Below are positions 20,850 to 29,966 of a stretch of DNA of 64,000 nucleotides, piece by piece. The notes beneath the pieces are model-generated. The model saw only the letters and a list, made by a program, of their open reading frames with translations, searched no databases and was not told the DNA's origin. Both the position numbers and the translations under genes were made by a program. This DNA comes from Fulvimonas sp. R45 (lineage in GTDB: Bacteria; Pseudomonadota; Gammaproteobacteria; Xanthomonadales; Rhodanobacteraceae), in NCBI RefSeq assembly GCF_030504985.1, contig NZ_JASERU010000007.1, forward strand, positions 142,521-206,520, read 5' to 3'. Every line of letters begins with the position of its first letter. Within the stretch, counting starts at the first letter, position 1.

Positions 20850-20980
20850 GATGTTTCCTTGGGTTCCACAGTGAATTGAGGTGTGCGGCATCGTGTGCGG
20901 CAGGTTCGGTGGGCGCCGCTTTCCGGCGGGCAATCGAGCTGTGCCGCCGGCGGGAGCTAGAGCAATCATCGTGCCATAGT

Positions 20981-20996
20981 GTGATATGCCCCACAT
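20981..20996. promoter_or_regulatory. CRP/Clp-like binding site upstream of major pilin gene
   Basis: TGTGA-TATGCC-CCACA matches TGTGA-N6-TCACA at 9 of 10 core positions. It lies 132 bp before the pilin ATG, a plausible distance for an activator site. A second such site lies upstream of the small fimbrial-like gene at the other end of the cluster. Confidence 0.55.
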
Positions 20997-21416
20997 TTTG
21001 TCGCCCGATCGGCCACGTTTTCGGCCATAAGTCCTATGGACGAAGCCGTTCAGGTATGGTTGGGGTGCTGAAAAGAAGGCGGTGTTGTCCAAAGCTGACG
21101 CGGTGCGTCAAACGCCTTGTCTGGCAATTGCCCCAAGTGGGCGGCAACGGGTTCATTCCGTTTCACCTTCTCCCCCGATCATCCGCGCTGCACGCCAATG
21201 GCGCGCCGCCGGACTCTACAAAGAGCGCTGGGCAACGGCCGCCTGGAACGGAAGCCGTTGCTTTCGGATTCTCCGATCCGTATCTGCCCAGCACGAAAGC
21301 CGGGCCGGCTGGGCTGGCGCTAGCTTAGGCTCCCGGTTCGACGTCGGCAGTAGGACGATTCCGAAAAAATCGGGTGACAGCGCTGGCAATGGTGATCCTT
21401 TTCCCGCAAGGCGCGA

Positions 21417-21434
21417 TGTAAAGCTTGCTTTACA
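21417..21434. promoter_or_regulatory. Operator palindrome, copy 1
   Basis: TGTAAAGC-TT-GCTTTACA is a perfect 8-bp inverted repeat around TT. It is repeated exactly 28 bp downstream. AT-rich twin palindromes just before an operon that encodes a small XRE regulator are best read as that regulator's operators. Confidence 0.8.
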
Positions 21435-21444
21435 CCCTTTCATG

Positions 21445-21462
21445 TGTAAAGCTTGCTTTACA
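21445..21462. promoter_or_regulatory. Operator palindrome, copy 2
   Basis: Identical in all 18 bases to the copy at 21417-21434. It ends 28 bp before the hydrolase ATG, so a bound protein would cover the promoter or transcription start. Confidence 0.8.
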
Positions 21463-21490
21463 TGGGCGCTGAATGCGCGGGAGGAGTGTC

Positions 21491-22429
21491 ATGCGGAAGC
21501 ATCGTGGCTGGCGGTACGCCTTGGTGGTGGCGCTGGCCGGTTTGGCCGGGGCGTCGATGGCGGCGGAGGCCGTGCCGGCGGAGCGGATCGGCACGCTGCA
21601 GGTGCAGCGCCACGGCGATCGCGGCCGCCCGGTGATCCTGATCCCGGGCCTGGAGTGCGGCCCGTGGGTATGGCAGCGGACCATCGCCGACCTCGAAAAG
21701 GACCACGTGGTGTACGCGGTGACGCTGGCCGGCTTCGACGGCGTGCCCGCGCCGGCGCCGGACGCGAAGGCCGGCACGCTGCTGGATCGCGCCGACGCCT
21801 CGCTGCTTAAACTGATCGAGCGCAGGCACCTCGACAAGCCAGTGCTGGTGGGCCACAGCATCGGCGGCACGCTGGCGCTGCGCTTCGCCGGCGAACACGC
21901 GGACCTGCTTTCGGGCGTGGTAGCGGTGGACGGCTTGCCGGTCTTCCCCGGCATGGAGCGGGTGGGCGCGGCGCAGCGCCAGGCCATGGCCGGGCAGATG
22001 AAGGCCAGGTACGCCGCGATGACGCCGGCGCAATTCCAGGCCGCGGCCTTGTCGTACATGCGCATCATGGGCGTGATCGATCCGCAGCTGGCCGCGCGCG
22101 CCGCGCCGCGGCTGGCGCGCAGCGACGCCGCCGCCACCGCCGACTACATGGCCGCGGACCTTGCGGCCGACTATCGCCCCGGCCTGAAGCAGGCGAACGT
22201 GCCGATCCTCGAGATATCGCCGTACAACGCGCCGGATTTCGCGGCCGCGGCCGCGATGAGCAAGCAGCCGGTGATGAGCGAGGAACAGAAGGCAACCTAT
22301 TACCGGAGCCTGCTGGCGAATGCGCCCTATGCGAAGGTGGTGTCGGTCTCGCCGTCGCGCCACTTCGTGATGCTCGACCAGCCGGCGAAGTTCCGGCAGG
22401 TGCTGGACGGTTTCCTGGAATCGCCGTGA
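21491..22429 (+). CDS. Exported alpha/beta hydrolase
   Basis: The 312-residue product has an N-terminal signal/anchor (about 1-25, ASMAAEA) and an alpha/beta-hydrolase fold: oxyanion region ILIPGLECGPWVW, nucleophile elbow GHSIGGTLAL with S123, and the probable catalytic H291 in SRHFVMLDQP. It should be a periplasmic esterase, lipase or peptidase-like hydrolase; the substrate is unknown. It is the first gene of a nine-gene operon with twin palindromic operators upstream. The ATG at 21491 is chosen because GGAGG lies 6-10 nt before it; an ATG at 21473 would place the Shine-Dalgarno sequence inside the gene. Confidence 0.85.
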   Translation: MRKHRGWRYALVVALAGLAGASMAAEAVPAERIGTLQVQRHGDRGRPVILIPGLECGPWVWQRTIADLEKDHVVYAVTLAGFDGVPAPAPDAKAGTLLDRADASLLKLIERRHLDKPVLVGHSIGGTLALRFAGEHADLLSGVVAVDGLPVFPGMERVGAAQRQAMAGQMKARYAAMTPAQFQAAALSYMRIMGVIDPQLAARAAPRLARSDAAATADYMAADLAADYRPGLKQANVPILEISPYNAPDFAAAAAMSKQPVMSEEQKATYYRSLLANAPYAKVVSVSPSRHFVMLDQPAKFRQVLDGFLESP

Positions 22430-22439
22430 GGGCCGTGGC

Positions 22440-23045
22440 ATGTCGCGCCTGACCAACAAGCGCTACCAGCAGCAGCTGATGCTGACCATGGCCGTCTATG
22501 TGGTCGTGCTGCTCGGGGCCGGCTCGCTGGTGCACGTCGTGGCGAGCCTGCCGCTGAAGGCGATGCTGGCGGTGGTGCCGGTGCTGCCGATGCTCTACGT
22601 GATCGCGCTGATATGGCGCCGCATCCGCGACAGCGACGAACTGGAGCAGCGCATGCATCTGGTGTCGCTGGGCGCGGCGACCGCGCTGGTGTCCGCGCTC
22701 AGCATGGTGGTCGGCTTTCTCGCCGCCGACGGCGTGCTGGAGCTGGACGGCAGCGTGCTGATCTGGGTGTTCCCGGTGCTGATATTCGGCTACGGGATGG
22801 CCAGCCGCCGGGTCGGCCGCCGCTACGGCATGGAGGGCATGTGCGACGGCGAGGGCACCGAGTGGCTGCCGTGGTACTTCGCGGGCATTGGCGCGCTGAT
22901 GGGACTGCTCGCGCTGTACGTGTGGTGGCGCCATCTCCCGCGGGAGGCGGCATGGTTCGCCGCCACGGCAGGCCTCTTCGCGGTGCTGGCCGCATGGGCC
23001 CGGTGGCGCCATGTCCGCGCGCGCCGCCACGGGCAGGAGCCTTGA
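22440..23045 (+). CDS. Four-helix membrane protein with D-E-L-x-x-R motif (1 of 3)
   Basis: The 201-residue protein has four predicted transmembrane helices (about 15-35, 40-60, 75-97 and 102-122) plus a C-terminal hairpin (about 140-190). After helix 2 it has RDSDELEQRMHLVSLGAA (D66-E67-L68, R71), a motif repeated in the proteins at 23047 and 23724. No family name is claimed. It starts 10 bp after the hydrolase stop and is followed 1 bp later by the next membrane-protein gene, so co-transcription is nearly certain. Confidence 0.8.
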   Translation: MSRLTNKRYQQQLMLTMAVYVVVLLGAGSLVHVVASLPLKAMLAVVPVLPMLYVIALIWRRIRDSDELEQRMHLVSLGAATALVSALSMVVGFLAADGVLELDGSVLIWVFPVLIFGYGMASRRVGRRYGMEGMCDGEGTEWLPWYFAGIGALMGLLALYVWWRHLPREAAWFAATAGLFAVLAAWARWRHVRARRHGQEP

Positions 23046-23046
23046 C

Positions 23047-23514
23047 ATGCACGCGCTTCGTACATGGCTGGACCGCTTCAACGACTGGCAGGCCCGCGCG
23101 CAGGCGCGCCGCGCGGTGGAACGCATGGAACGCGCGGTGGAACCTGCCCGGCGCATGACGCGCGGCCAGGCATGGGCGCTGCTGGGCTACTTCGCCGCGC
23201 TGCTGGCATCGCGCGCCTGGCTGCCGCAGCTGGTGAGGTCGCCGCTGCGCGCGCCGGTGGCCCTGCTGCCGTTGCCGTTCATCGTGGCGATCGTGGCGCT
23301 GTCCGTGCGCCGGGTGGTGGCGATGGACGAACTGCAGCGGCGCGTCGAAGGCGTGGCGCTGGCGGTGGCGGCGATCGCCGCCTGGCTGGGCCTGGGCGTC
23401 TGCTGGCTGCTGCAGCACGCCGGCGTGCCGGTGCCGGTAGCGCAGCTGGGCTTCGTGGGCATGCCGCTGCTGTACGTGTTCGCGCGGCGCTGGGCGGGCC
23501 GGCGCTACGCATGA
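23047..23514 (+). CDS. Membrane protein with D-E-L-x-x-R motif (2 of 3)
   Basis: The 155-residue protein has a charged N-terminal region rich in Arg (about 1-40) and about four hydrophobic helices. RRVVAMDELQRRVEGVALAV (D94-E95-L96, R99) lies after the second helix, as in its neighbours. The function is unknown. AGGAG lies 8 nt before the ATG at 23047; a longer in-frame start at 23011 lies inside the previous gene. The stop overlaps the ATG of the XRE regulator (ATGA). Confidence 0.78.
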   Translation: MHALRTWLDRFNDWQARAQARRAVERMERAVEPARRMTRGQAWALLGYFAALLASRAWLPQLVRSPLRAPVALLPLPFIVAIVALSVRRVVAMDELQRRVEGVALAVAAIAAWLGLGVCWLLQHAGVPVPVAQLGFVGMPLLYVFARRWAGRRYA

Positions 23515-23705
23515 ACAACCGGGTGCGCGAACTGCGCGGCGAGCGCGGCTGGTCGCAGGCGGACCTGGCCGCACACCTCGACGTGTCGCGGCAGACCGTC
23601 AACGCCATCGAGACGGGGAAGTACGACCCCAGCCTGCCGCTCGCCTTCAAGCTGGCGAAGCTGTTCGGGCTGGCGATCGAGGCGATTTTCGAACCGGTCG
23701 ACTGA
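23511..23705 (+). CDS. Small XRE-family helix-turn-helix regulator
   Basis: The whole 64-residue protein is one HTH_3 domain: MNNRVRELRGERGWSQADLA, recognition helix in VSRQTVNAIETGKYDPSLPL, and C-terminal LAKLFGLAIEAIFEPVD. This type (YozG/YgzD-like) dimerises and binds short palindromes near its own promoter. The two 18-bp palindromes at 21417 and 21445 are the obvious candidate targets. It overlaps the upstream membrane-protein gene by 4 nt, so membrane protein and regulator are translationally coupled; such pairs often respond to signals at the membrane, but that is inference here. Confidence 0.92.
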   Translation: MNNRVRELRGERGWSQADLAAHLDVSRQTVNAIETGKYDPSLPLAFKLAKLFGLAIEAIFEPVD

Positions 23706-23723
23706 AACCGGTGGAGGGGAGTC

Positions 23724-24116
23724 ATGGACAAGAAGTGGTGGAAGCAGTACGCGCGGGCGATCCTGCCGCCGGCGGTGCTGACCGTGGGCCTGGCGATGTG
23801 CCTGCGCGCCTTCGGGCACGGGCAGGGACCGGGCGTGCGCCTGGCGCTGGTGGCGGCACTGATGGCCAGCTACGCGTGGCTGGGCTGGACCGAATACCGG
23901 CAGATCCTGCGTCGCGACGAGCTGCGCCGCCGGCTGGAGATGGAGGCGATGATGCTGGCCTTCATCGCTTCGGTGGGGATCATCCTGGCGCTGTTCTTCC
24001 TGCACGCCTTCAAGCTGGTACAGGCCAGGCCGGACATGGCGCTGCTGGTGCAGTTCGGCTGTTACCTGGCCGCCCAGTTGCTGGTGCGCTTCCGCTACCG
24101 CTACTGGGCGCCGTGA
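23724..24116 (+). CDS. Four-helix membrane protein with D-E-L-x-x-R motif (3 of 3)
   Basis: The 130-residue protein has about four predicted transmembrane helices (about 12-30, 38-56, 76-95 and 104-122). RQILRRDELRRRLEMEAMML (D65-E66-L67, R70) sits between helices 2 and 3, aligning with the motif in the two preceding membrane proteins. GGAGGGGAG precedes the ATG. The conserved acidic/basic cytoplasmic loop in three neighbouring proteins suggests a shared partner, perhaps each other or the ABC exporter. Function unknown. Confidence 0.78.
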   Translation: MDKKWWKQYARAILPPAVLTVGLAMCLRAFGHGQGPGVRLALVAALMASYAWLGWTEYRQILRRDELRRRLEMEAMMLAFIASVGIILALFFLHAFKLVQARPDMALLVQFGCYLAAQLLVRFRYRYWAP

Positions 24117-24132
24117 GGGCAGGGGGATGACG

Positions 24133-24390
24133 ATGGGATCGACGATGCGCAAACTGGGGGCGGGCCTGGCGCTCGCCGTGGTGCTGGTGGTGCTGGCGCC
24201 CGGGCGGCATGCGGGGGCGCTGCCGGCAAGCGACCGGGAGACGACCACGGTGCTGGTCACGCCCGCGTTGCCGCTGGGGGTGGTGGATCTGCAAGTGAGG
24301 CTGGTGTGCGGCACGCCTTCCGCGTGCGCGCTGGAACGACGACTGGGGCGCACGCTGGCGGCGCTGCTGGGCTGGACCGACGGGGAGTAG
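24133..24390 (+). CDS. Small exported protein with a cysteine pair
   Basis: The 85-residue product has a hydrophobic signal/anchor (LGAGLALAVVLVVLAPG, about 9-25) and a short mature part with two cysteines (LVCGTPSACALERRLGR). No family is recognised. AGGGGG is 6 nt before the ATG at 24133; ATGs at 24127 and 24145 are alternatives. It lies in the operon between a membrane protein and the S33-type hydrolase (7-bp gap). It could be a cargo or accessory subunit of the downstream exporter, but there is no direct evidence. Confidence 0.65.
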   Translation: MGSTMRKLGAGLALAVVLVVLAPGRHAGALPASDRETTTVLVTPALPLGVVDLQVRLVCGTPSACALERRLGRTLAALLGWTDGE

Positions 24391-24397
24391 ACGAGGC

Positions 24398-25989
24398 ATG
24401 GGCATTTCTGCGCGCAACGGTTTGCGCATCGCGATCGCCGTGGGTGCGGTCGGCTGGTTCGGCTGGAGCTGGCTGCACCAGCACCGGCAGCATGCGGCGT
24501 CGGATGCCGCGACGACGACGGAGGCGGCCCCTGCCGTCGCCGCCACCACGCTGGCGCGGCCGCTGCCTCCGCCCGCGCCGCGGACATGGCGACTCGGTTC
24601 GCTGACGCTGACCGCGTGCGAGCTGGGGCGGCCCGGCGACGGCGTGCGGGCGCAGGCCTGGTGCACCGATTTCCCGGTGCCGGAAAACCGCGCCGATCCG
24701 CACGGGCGGCGGATCAAGTTGCACCTGGCGGTGGTGCGCAGCGAAGCGGCCGTGCCGGACAAGAGCCTGGCGGTGCTGCTGGCCGGCGGCCCCGGAGAGG
24801 CCGCCACCGCGGTGTGGAAGACCGAGGCGAGCGCCTTCGCCGGCGTGCTGAAGCGGCACAATGTGCTGCTGCTCGATCAGCGCGGCACCGGTGGCTCCAA
24901 CGCGCTGGTCTGCAAGGCGGCGCAGGACGACAACGGCGGCAGCCTCGACGAGGCCGACCCGGACAAGCTGCGGGCGCTGGCGAAGACCTGCCTGGACGAG
25001 ATCACGCCGCACGCCGATCCGCGCTTCTACACCACCAGCATCGCGGTGCAGGACCTGGAGGACGTGCGCAAGGCGCTGGGTTCGCCCGTGCTCGACCTGG
25101 TCGGCGTGTCCTACGGCACGCGCATGGCGCAGCAGTACCTGCGCCATCACCCCGATGCGGTGCGCAGCGTGGTGCTGGATTCCCCGGTGCCGAACCAGGT
25201 GCTGGTGGGCCAGGACTTCGCCGCCAACCTCGACCGCGTGCTGAAGCTGGACTTCGCCCGCTGCACCGCCGACGCGGCGTGCAGGAAGCGCTTCGGCGAT
25301 CCCATGCAGACCCTGCGCCAGCTGCGCGACGCGCTGCGCGCCAACCCGCATCAGGTGAGCTTCCGTGACCCGCGCAGCTGGGAGCTGGTGACGCGCCCGC
25401 TCGATGCGCAGGTGCTGGTGGGCCTGGTGCACATCTTCGCCTACACCGCGGAAACCGCGGCCCTGCTGCCGCTGACCATCGACGCCGCCGCCCACGGCGA
25501 CGTGGCGCCGCTGATGGGCCAGGAGCGCCTGATGAGCCAGGACATGAACGGGGACATCAATCCCGGCATGTTCCTGAGCGTGGTATGCAGCGAGGACGCC
25601 GACCTGATCCAGCCGCGCCCGGAAGACGCCGACACCCTGCTCGGCAACCACTTCGTCGAGGCGCTCAAGGCGCAATGCTCGGTATGGCCGCACGGCGCGC
25701 GTCCGGACGATTTCCATGCGCCGCTGAAGAGCGGCAAGCCGATCCTGATCCTCGACGGCGAACTCGACCCGGTGACGCCGCCGGCCTACGGCAAGACCAT
25801 CCTGGCCGGGCTTTCCGACGGACGCCAGCTGCTGTTCAAGGGCCAGGGCCACAGCAACCTGATGCGCGGCTGCATGCCGAAGCTGCTGGCGAACTTCATC
25901 GAGCGGCCGGACCCGAAGGCGCTCGATGCCAGCTGCCTGGACCGGCTGGGCCCGGTGCCCGCCTTCGTCGACTTCAACGGAGCCACCCC

Positions 25990-25993
<4 letters not shown>
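24398..25993 (+). CDS. TAP-like alpha/beta hydrolase (S33-type peptidase family), membrane-anchored
   Basis: The 531-residue protein has an N-terminal anchor (about 10-26) and an Ala/Thr-rich linker to residue ~60. The tripeptidyl-aminopeptidase-like hydrolase fold follows: oxyanion segment LLAGGPGEAA, DQRGTGGSN, nucleophile S238 in GVSYGTRMAQ, acid D457 in DGELDPVTPP and H485 in GQGHSNL. Several paired cysteines suit a periplasmic location. Relatives cleave short peptides or esters; the substrate here is unknown. It ends in a 4-nt ATGA overlap with the natA gene, tying the hydrolase to the exporter. Confidence 0.88.
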
Positions 25994-26720
<727 letters not shown>

Positions 26721-26724
<4 letters not shown>

Positions 26725-27893
26725 AAGCGCTGACCGTCTTCCTCAAGGAAGTGAAGGAAAACCTGCGCGACAAGCGCACCGTGATGAGCGCGCTGCTGTA
26801 CGGGCCGCTGATCGGGCCGATCCTGTTCGTGCTGATCCTCAACGCCTCGGTCACGCGCGAGCTGGACAAGGCGGAGCAGCCGCTGAAGGTGCCGGTGGTC
26901 GGCGCCCAGTACGCGCCGCACCTGCTCGACGCGCTGAAGCAGCAGGGCCTGGTACCGCAGCCGCCGGTGGCCGATCCGGAGGCGGTGGTGCATGCGCAGG
27001 ACGCCGACGTGGTGCTGCGCATCCCGGCCGGCTACGGCCAGGCCTGGCGCCGCGGCGAACCGGCCGAGGTGGAACTGGTGTACGACTCCTCGCGGCGCGA
27101 TTCCAGCGCCCAGGAGCACCGCCTGCGCGAGATGGTGCAGGCCTACGCGCAGCAGCAGGGCCTGATGCGGCTGGTGGCGCGCGGCTTGCCGCCCACGCTG
27201 GCGGTGCCGGTGGTGGCGGTGGGGCGCGACCAGTCCACGCCGCAGTCGCGGGCGGGCCTGATGTTCGGCATGCTGCCGTACTTCTTCGTGCTCACCGTGT
27301 TCCTCGGCGGCATGTACCTGGCGATCGACCTCACCGCCGGCGAGCGCGAGCGGCAATCGCTGGAGCCGCTGTTCGCCAACCCGCTGCCGCGCTGGCAGAT
27401 CCTGCTGGGCAAGTTGGGCGCGATCTGCGCGTTCTCGCTGGCCAGCCTGGTGATCACCGTGGTGGCGTTCGCCGTCGCCGGACGCTTCCTGCCCACCGAG
27501 AAGCTGGGCATGACGCTGGACCTCGGCTTTGCCTTCGGCGGCCGCGTGCTGCTGCTGATGCTGCCGCTGCTGGTGTTGCTGGCCGCGCTGCAGACGCTGG
27601 TGGCGGCGTTCGCCAAGAGCTACCGCGAGGCGCAGACCTACCTGCAGATCCTGATGTTCGTGCCGATCCTGCCCTCGATGCTGCTCACCTTCGCGCCGGT
27701 GAAGACCGCGGACTGGATGTACGCGGTGCCGGTGCTGGCGCAGCAGATCGGCATCACCGCCTTGCTGCGCGGCGGCGCGGTGAGCGCATCGCAGATCGGC
27801 CTGTGCCTGGTTTGCGGCTTCGCGGTGGCGCTGGTGGCGGTGCTGGCCACCGCCTGGGTGTACCGCTCCGAGCGGCTGGCGATCTCGGCGTGA
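26721..27893 (+). CDS. natB: NatB-type ABC-2 permease
   Basis: The 390-residue permease has one N-terminal helix (about 20-40), a large extracytoplasmic domain (about 45-180) and five to six C-terminal helices, the ABC-2 type 3/NatB layout. DLTAGERERQSLEPLFANPL is the conserved coupling segment after helix 2. It overlaps natA by 4 nt. It is the last gene of the operon; the next gene is on the other strand 46 bp beyond its stop. No terminator hairpin with a T-run is visible. Confidence 0.92.
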
Positions 27894-27939
27894 CGTGGGT
27901 CCCGCCGCCCTGGCGCCGGCCGGGGCGGCGGATCGATCA

Positions 27940-28809
27940 TCAGGATGCCGCGTGGCCTTCGCCGGCGTGGCGTTGCATCCACAGTGCCACCGCCCCGGGG
28001 TGCTCCAGGTGCAGGTGATGGCCGCCGTCGATATGCTCGACCGTGATGCGCGGCACGCAGGCGGCGCGGGCGCGCATGGTGGCGTCGGGCAGGTACGGCG
28101 TGGCGGGGCGCGCCAGTAGCAGGGCGGTGGGCGCCTCGATGCCGGCGAGCAGGGCGTGGACCTGGGTTTCCGCCAGCCGTACGGCGCTGGGACGGGTGAG
28201 CCGCGGGTCGCTGCGCCATTGCCAGCCGCCGGCAGTTTCGCGCAGGCCGCGTTCGACGATCGGGCGCGCCAGTTCGGCGGCGAGTCCGCCGGCCACGGCG
28301 CGGGTGCGGACGGCCTGGTCCACGTCGCGGAACAGGCGCAGCGTCTTCCCGTTCGCGGACGTGGCCGCAAGCGCCTGGCGGAAGCGGTGCAGCGTGTCGC
28401 CGCCGTCGTCGCCCAGCGGACCCAGGCCCTCGACCAGCCACAGCCGCTCCACCCGCGCCGGCGCGGCGGCGGCGACCAGCGAGGCGATGCCGGCGCCGAG
28501 CGAATGGCCGAGCAGGGCGAAGCGCGGCAGGCCCAGCGCGTCGGCCGCGTCCAGCACCGCGCGCACGTAGTCGGGCAGCGCGTAGCCGCCGGCGGCGGGC
28601 GGCAAGTGGTCGCTGTGGCCGTGGCCGGGCAGGTCGAGCGCGATCACCTGCCGGTGCGCGGCCAGCAGCGGCGCCAGGCGCGCGAAGCTGGCGGCGTTGT
28701 CCAGCCAGCCGTGCAGGGCGAGCAGCGGCGGCAGGGTCCCGTCGCCCCAGGCCAGGGCGGCCAGCCCGAGCCGCGGCAGCGCGAGGCGGCGTTCGATCGG
28801 CGCGCTCAT
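27940..28809 (-). CDS. Alpha/beta hydrolase
   Basis: The 289-residue hydrolase has LLALHGWLDNAASF (oxyanion hole), DLPGHGHSDH, the nucleophile elbow LLGHSLGAGIASL and a catalytic histidine in DGGHHLHLEHP. No signal peptide is seen, so it is probably cytoplasmic. The broad family includes esterases, and the substrate cannot be told from sequence. Its ATG overlaps the hemH stop codon (ATGA), so it is co-expressed with ferrochelatase; a functional link to haem synthesis is not shown. Confidence 0.88.
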   Translation of the reverse strand: MSAPIERRLALPRLGLAALAWGDGTLPPLLALHGWLDNAASFARLAPLLAAHRQVIALDLPGHGHSDHLPPAAGGYALPDYVRAVLDAADALGLPRFALLGHSLGAGIASLVAAAAPARVERLWLVEGLGPLGDDGGDTLHRFRQALAATSANGKTLRLFRDVDQAVRTRAVAGGLAAELARPIVERGLRETAGGWQWRSDPRLTRPSAVRLAETQVHALLAGIEAPTALLLARPATPYLPDATMRARAACVPRITVEHIDGGHHLHLEHPGAVALWMQRHAGEGHAAS

Positions 28810-29855
28810 GCGCCGCCGGCCGACGGCCAGCCTTGCGTGTGGCGCCATACCAGGGCGGCGAGGCTGGCCACCTGTTCCGGACCGTCGTTGAGCGCGGGGA
28901 TGTAGCGCAGCGCCTCGCCGCCGGCGGCGAGGAAGAAGTCGCGGTTCTGCAGGGCGATTTCCTCCAGCGTCTCCAGGCAGTCCACCGCGAAGCCGGGGCA
29001 GGCCACGTCCAGCCGCCTCACACCCTCGCCGGCGAGGCGGCGCACGGTGGCGTCGGTGTACGGCTGCAGCCAGGTCTCGCGCCCCACGCGCGACTGGAAG
29101 CTGGTGAGCAGCTGCGTTTCGTCCAGGCCCAGCCGCCGGCGCAACAGGCGCGCGGTGGCGTGGCATTGGTCCGGGTAGGGGTCGCCCTCGCGCGCATAGC
29201 GCTCAGGGATGCCGTGGAAGGACAGCAGCAGCCTGTCGCCGCGGCCGTTCGCGGCCCACCAGCGCTCGATGCGCGCGGCCAGCGCCTCGATGTGGCCGGG
29301 GTCGTCGTGGTAGTCGTTGACGAGGCGCAGCTCGGGCGGCCAGCGCAGCGTCTTCAGCGTGTCGGCCACGGCATCGATCACCGAGCCGGTGGAGGTGGCG
29401 GAATATTGCGGGTACAGCGGCAGTACCAGCAGGTGGCGCACGCCTTCGCGCTGCAGCCGTTCGATCTGCGCGCGCACCGACGGCTGGCCGTAGCGCATCG
29501 CCAGGGCCAGGCGGAAGGTGCCGGGGCGCCGGCGGTCCAGCTCGGCCTGCAGCGCGGCGGCGAGCGCTTCGCTGTACACCCGCAGCGGCGAGCCCTGCGG
29601 CGTCCAGATGCGCGCGTAGGCATGGGCCGAGCGGCGCGGGCGGATGCGCAGGATCACCCCGTGCAGGATCGGCCACCAGCGCCAGCGCGGGTAGTCGATC
29701 ACCCGGCGGTCGCCGAGGAACTCGGCCAGGTACGGGCGCAGCGCCCGTGCGGTGGGCGCGTCCGGGGTGCCCAGGTTCACCAGCAGCACGCCTGTCTGAA
29801 CGGGCGGCCCGTCATGGCCGGTGGCAGGGTCGATATCGGTGCGGGGACGTGGCAT
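28806..29855 (-). CDS. hemH: Ferrochelatase
   Basis: The 349-residue enzyme inserts Fe(2+) into protoporphyrin IX in the last step of haem synthesis. It starts GVLLVNLGTPDAPT after a ~20-residue extension and contains LPLYPQYSATSTGS, the metal-site H214 in LLSFHGIPERY, and E295 in GFAVDCLETLEEI, all diagnostic. The length fits bacterial HemH. The gene is divergent from the SYLF gene, with ~110 bp between starts. A 6-bp inverted repeat GTGGCA/TGCCAC (29881-29895) lies in that gap. Confidence 0.95.
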   Translation of the reverse strand: MPRPRTDIDPATGHDGPPVQTGVLLVNLGTPDAPTARALRPYLAEFLGDRRVIDYPRWRWWPILHGVILRIRPRRSAHAYARIWTPQGSPLRVYSEALAAALQAELDRRRPGTFRLALAMRYGQPSVRAQIERLQREGVRHLLVLPLYPQYSATSTGSVIDAVADTLKTLRWPPELRLVNDYHDDPGHIEALAARIERWWAANGRGDRLLLSFHGIPERYAREGDPYPDQCHATARLLRRRLGLDETQLLTSFQSRVGRETWLQPYTDATVRRLAGEGVRRLDVACPGFAVDCLETLEEIALQNRDFFLAAGGEALRYIPALNDGPEQVASLAALVWRHTQGWPSAGGA

Positions 29856-29966
29856 CGTGGCGGCGGCGACGGGACAAGCCGTGGCAGTCTGCCACAAGCG
29901 TCCCGCCTCGCGGCCGGCGCGATGCGCCGCCGCACGATCTTCCAACGTCTTGCCAGGAGACATTCC

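Larger units (their letters stand above)
20850..21490. other. 641-bp divergent regulatory region between fimbrial operon and hydrolase operon
   Basis: No supported gene. On the fimbrial side it has a CRP/Clp-like site at 20981-20996 in an AT-rich patch. On the hydrolase side it has two identical 18-bp palindromes at 21417-21434 and 21445-21462 and a GGAGG Shine-Dalgarno sequence before 21491. The ~400 bp between these blocks show nothing I can identify. Confidence 0.6.

Noticed and set aside
20850..21490. Possible small genes in the region between the fimbrial and hydrolase operons
   Set aside because: The short frames show no Shine-Dalgarno sequence, no domain and poor codon bias; the region is better explained as regulatory DNA.
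29881..29895. GTGGCA-N3-TGCCAC inverted repeat between hemH and the SYLF gene
   Set aside because: Only 6 bp per arm, common by chance in GC-rich DNA, and no match to a known operator.
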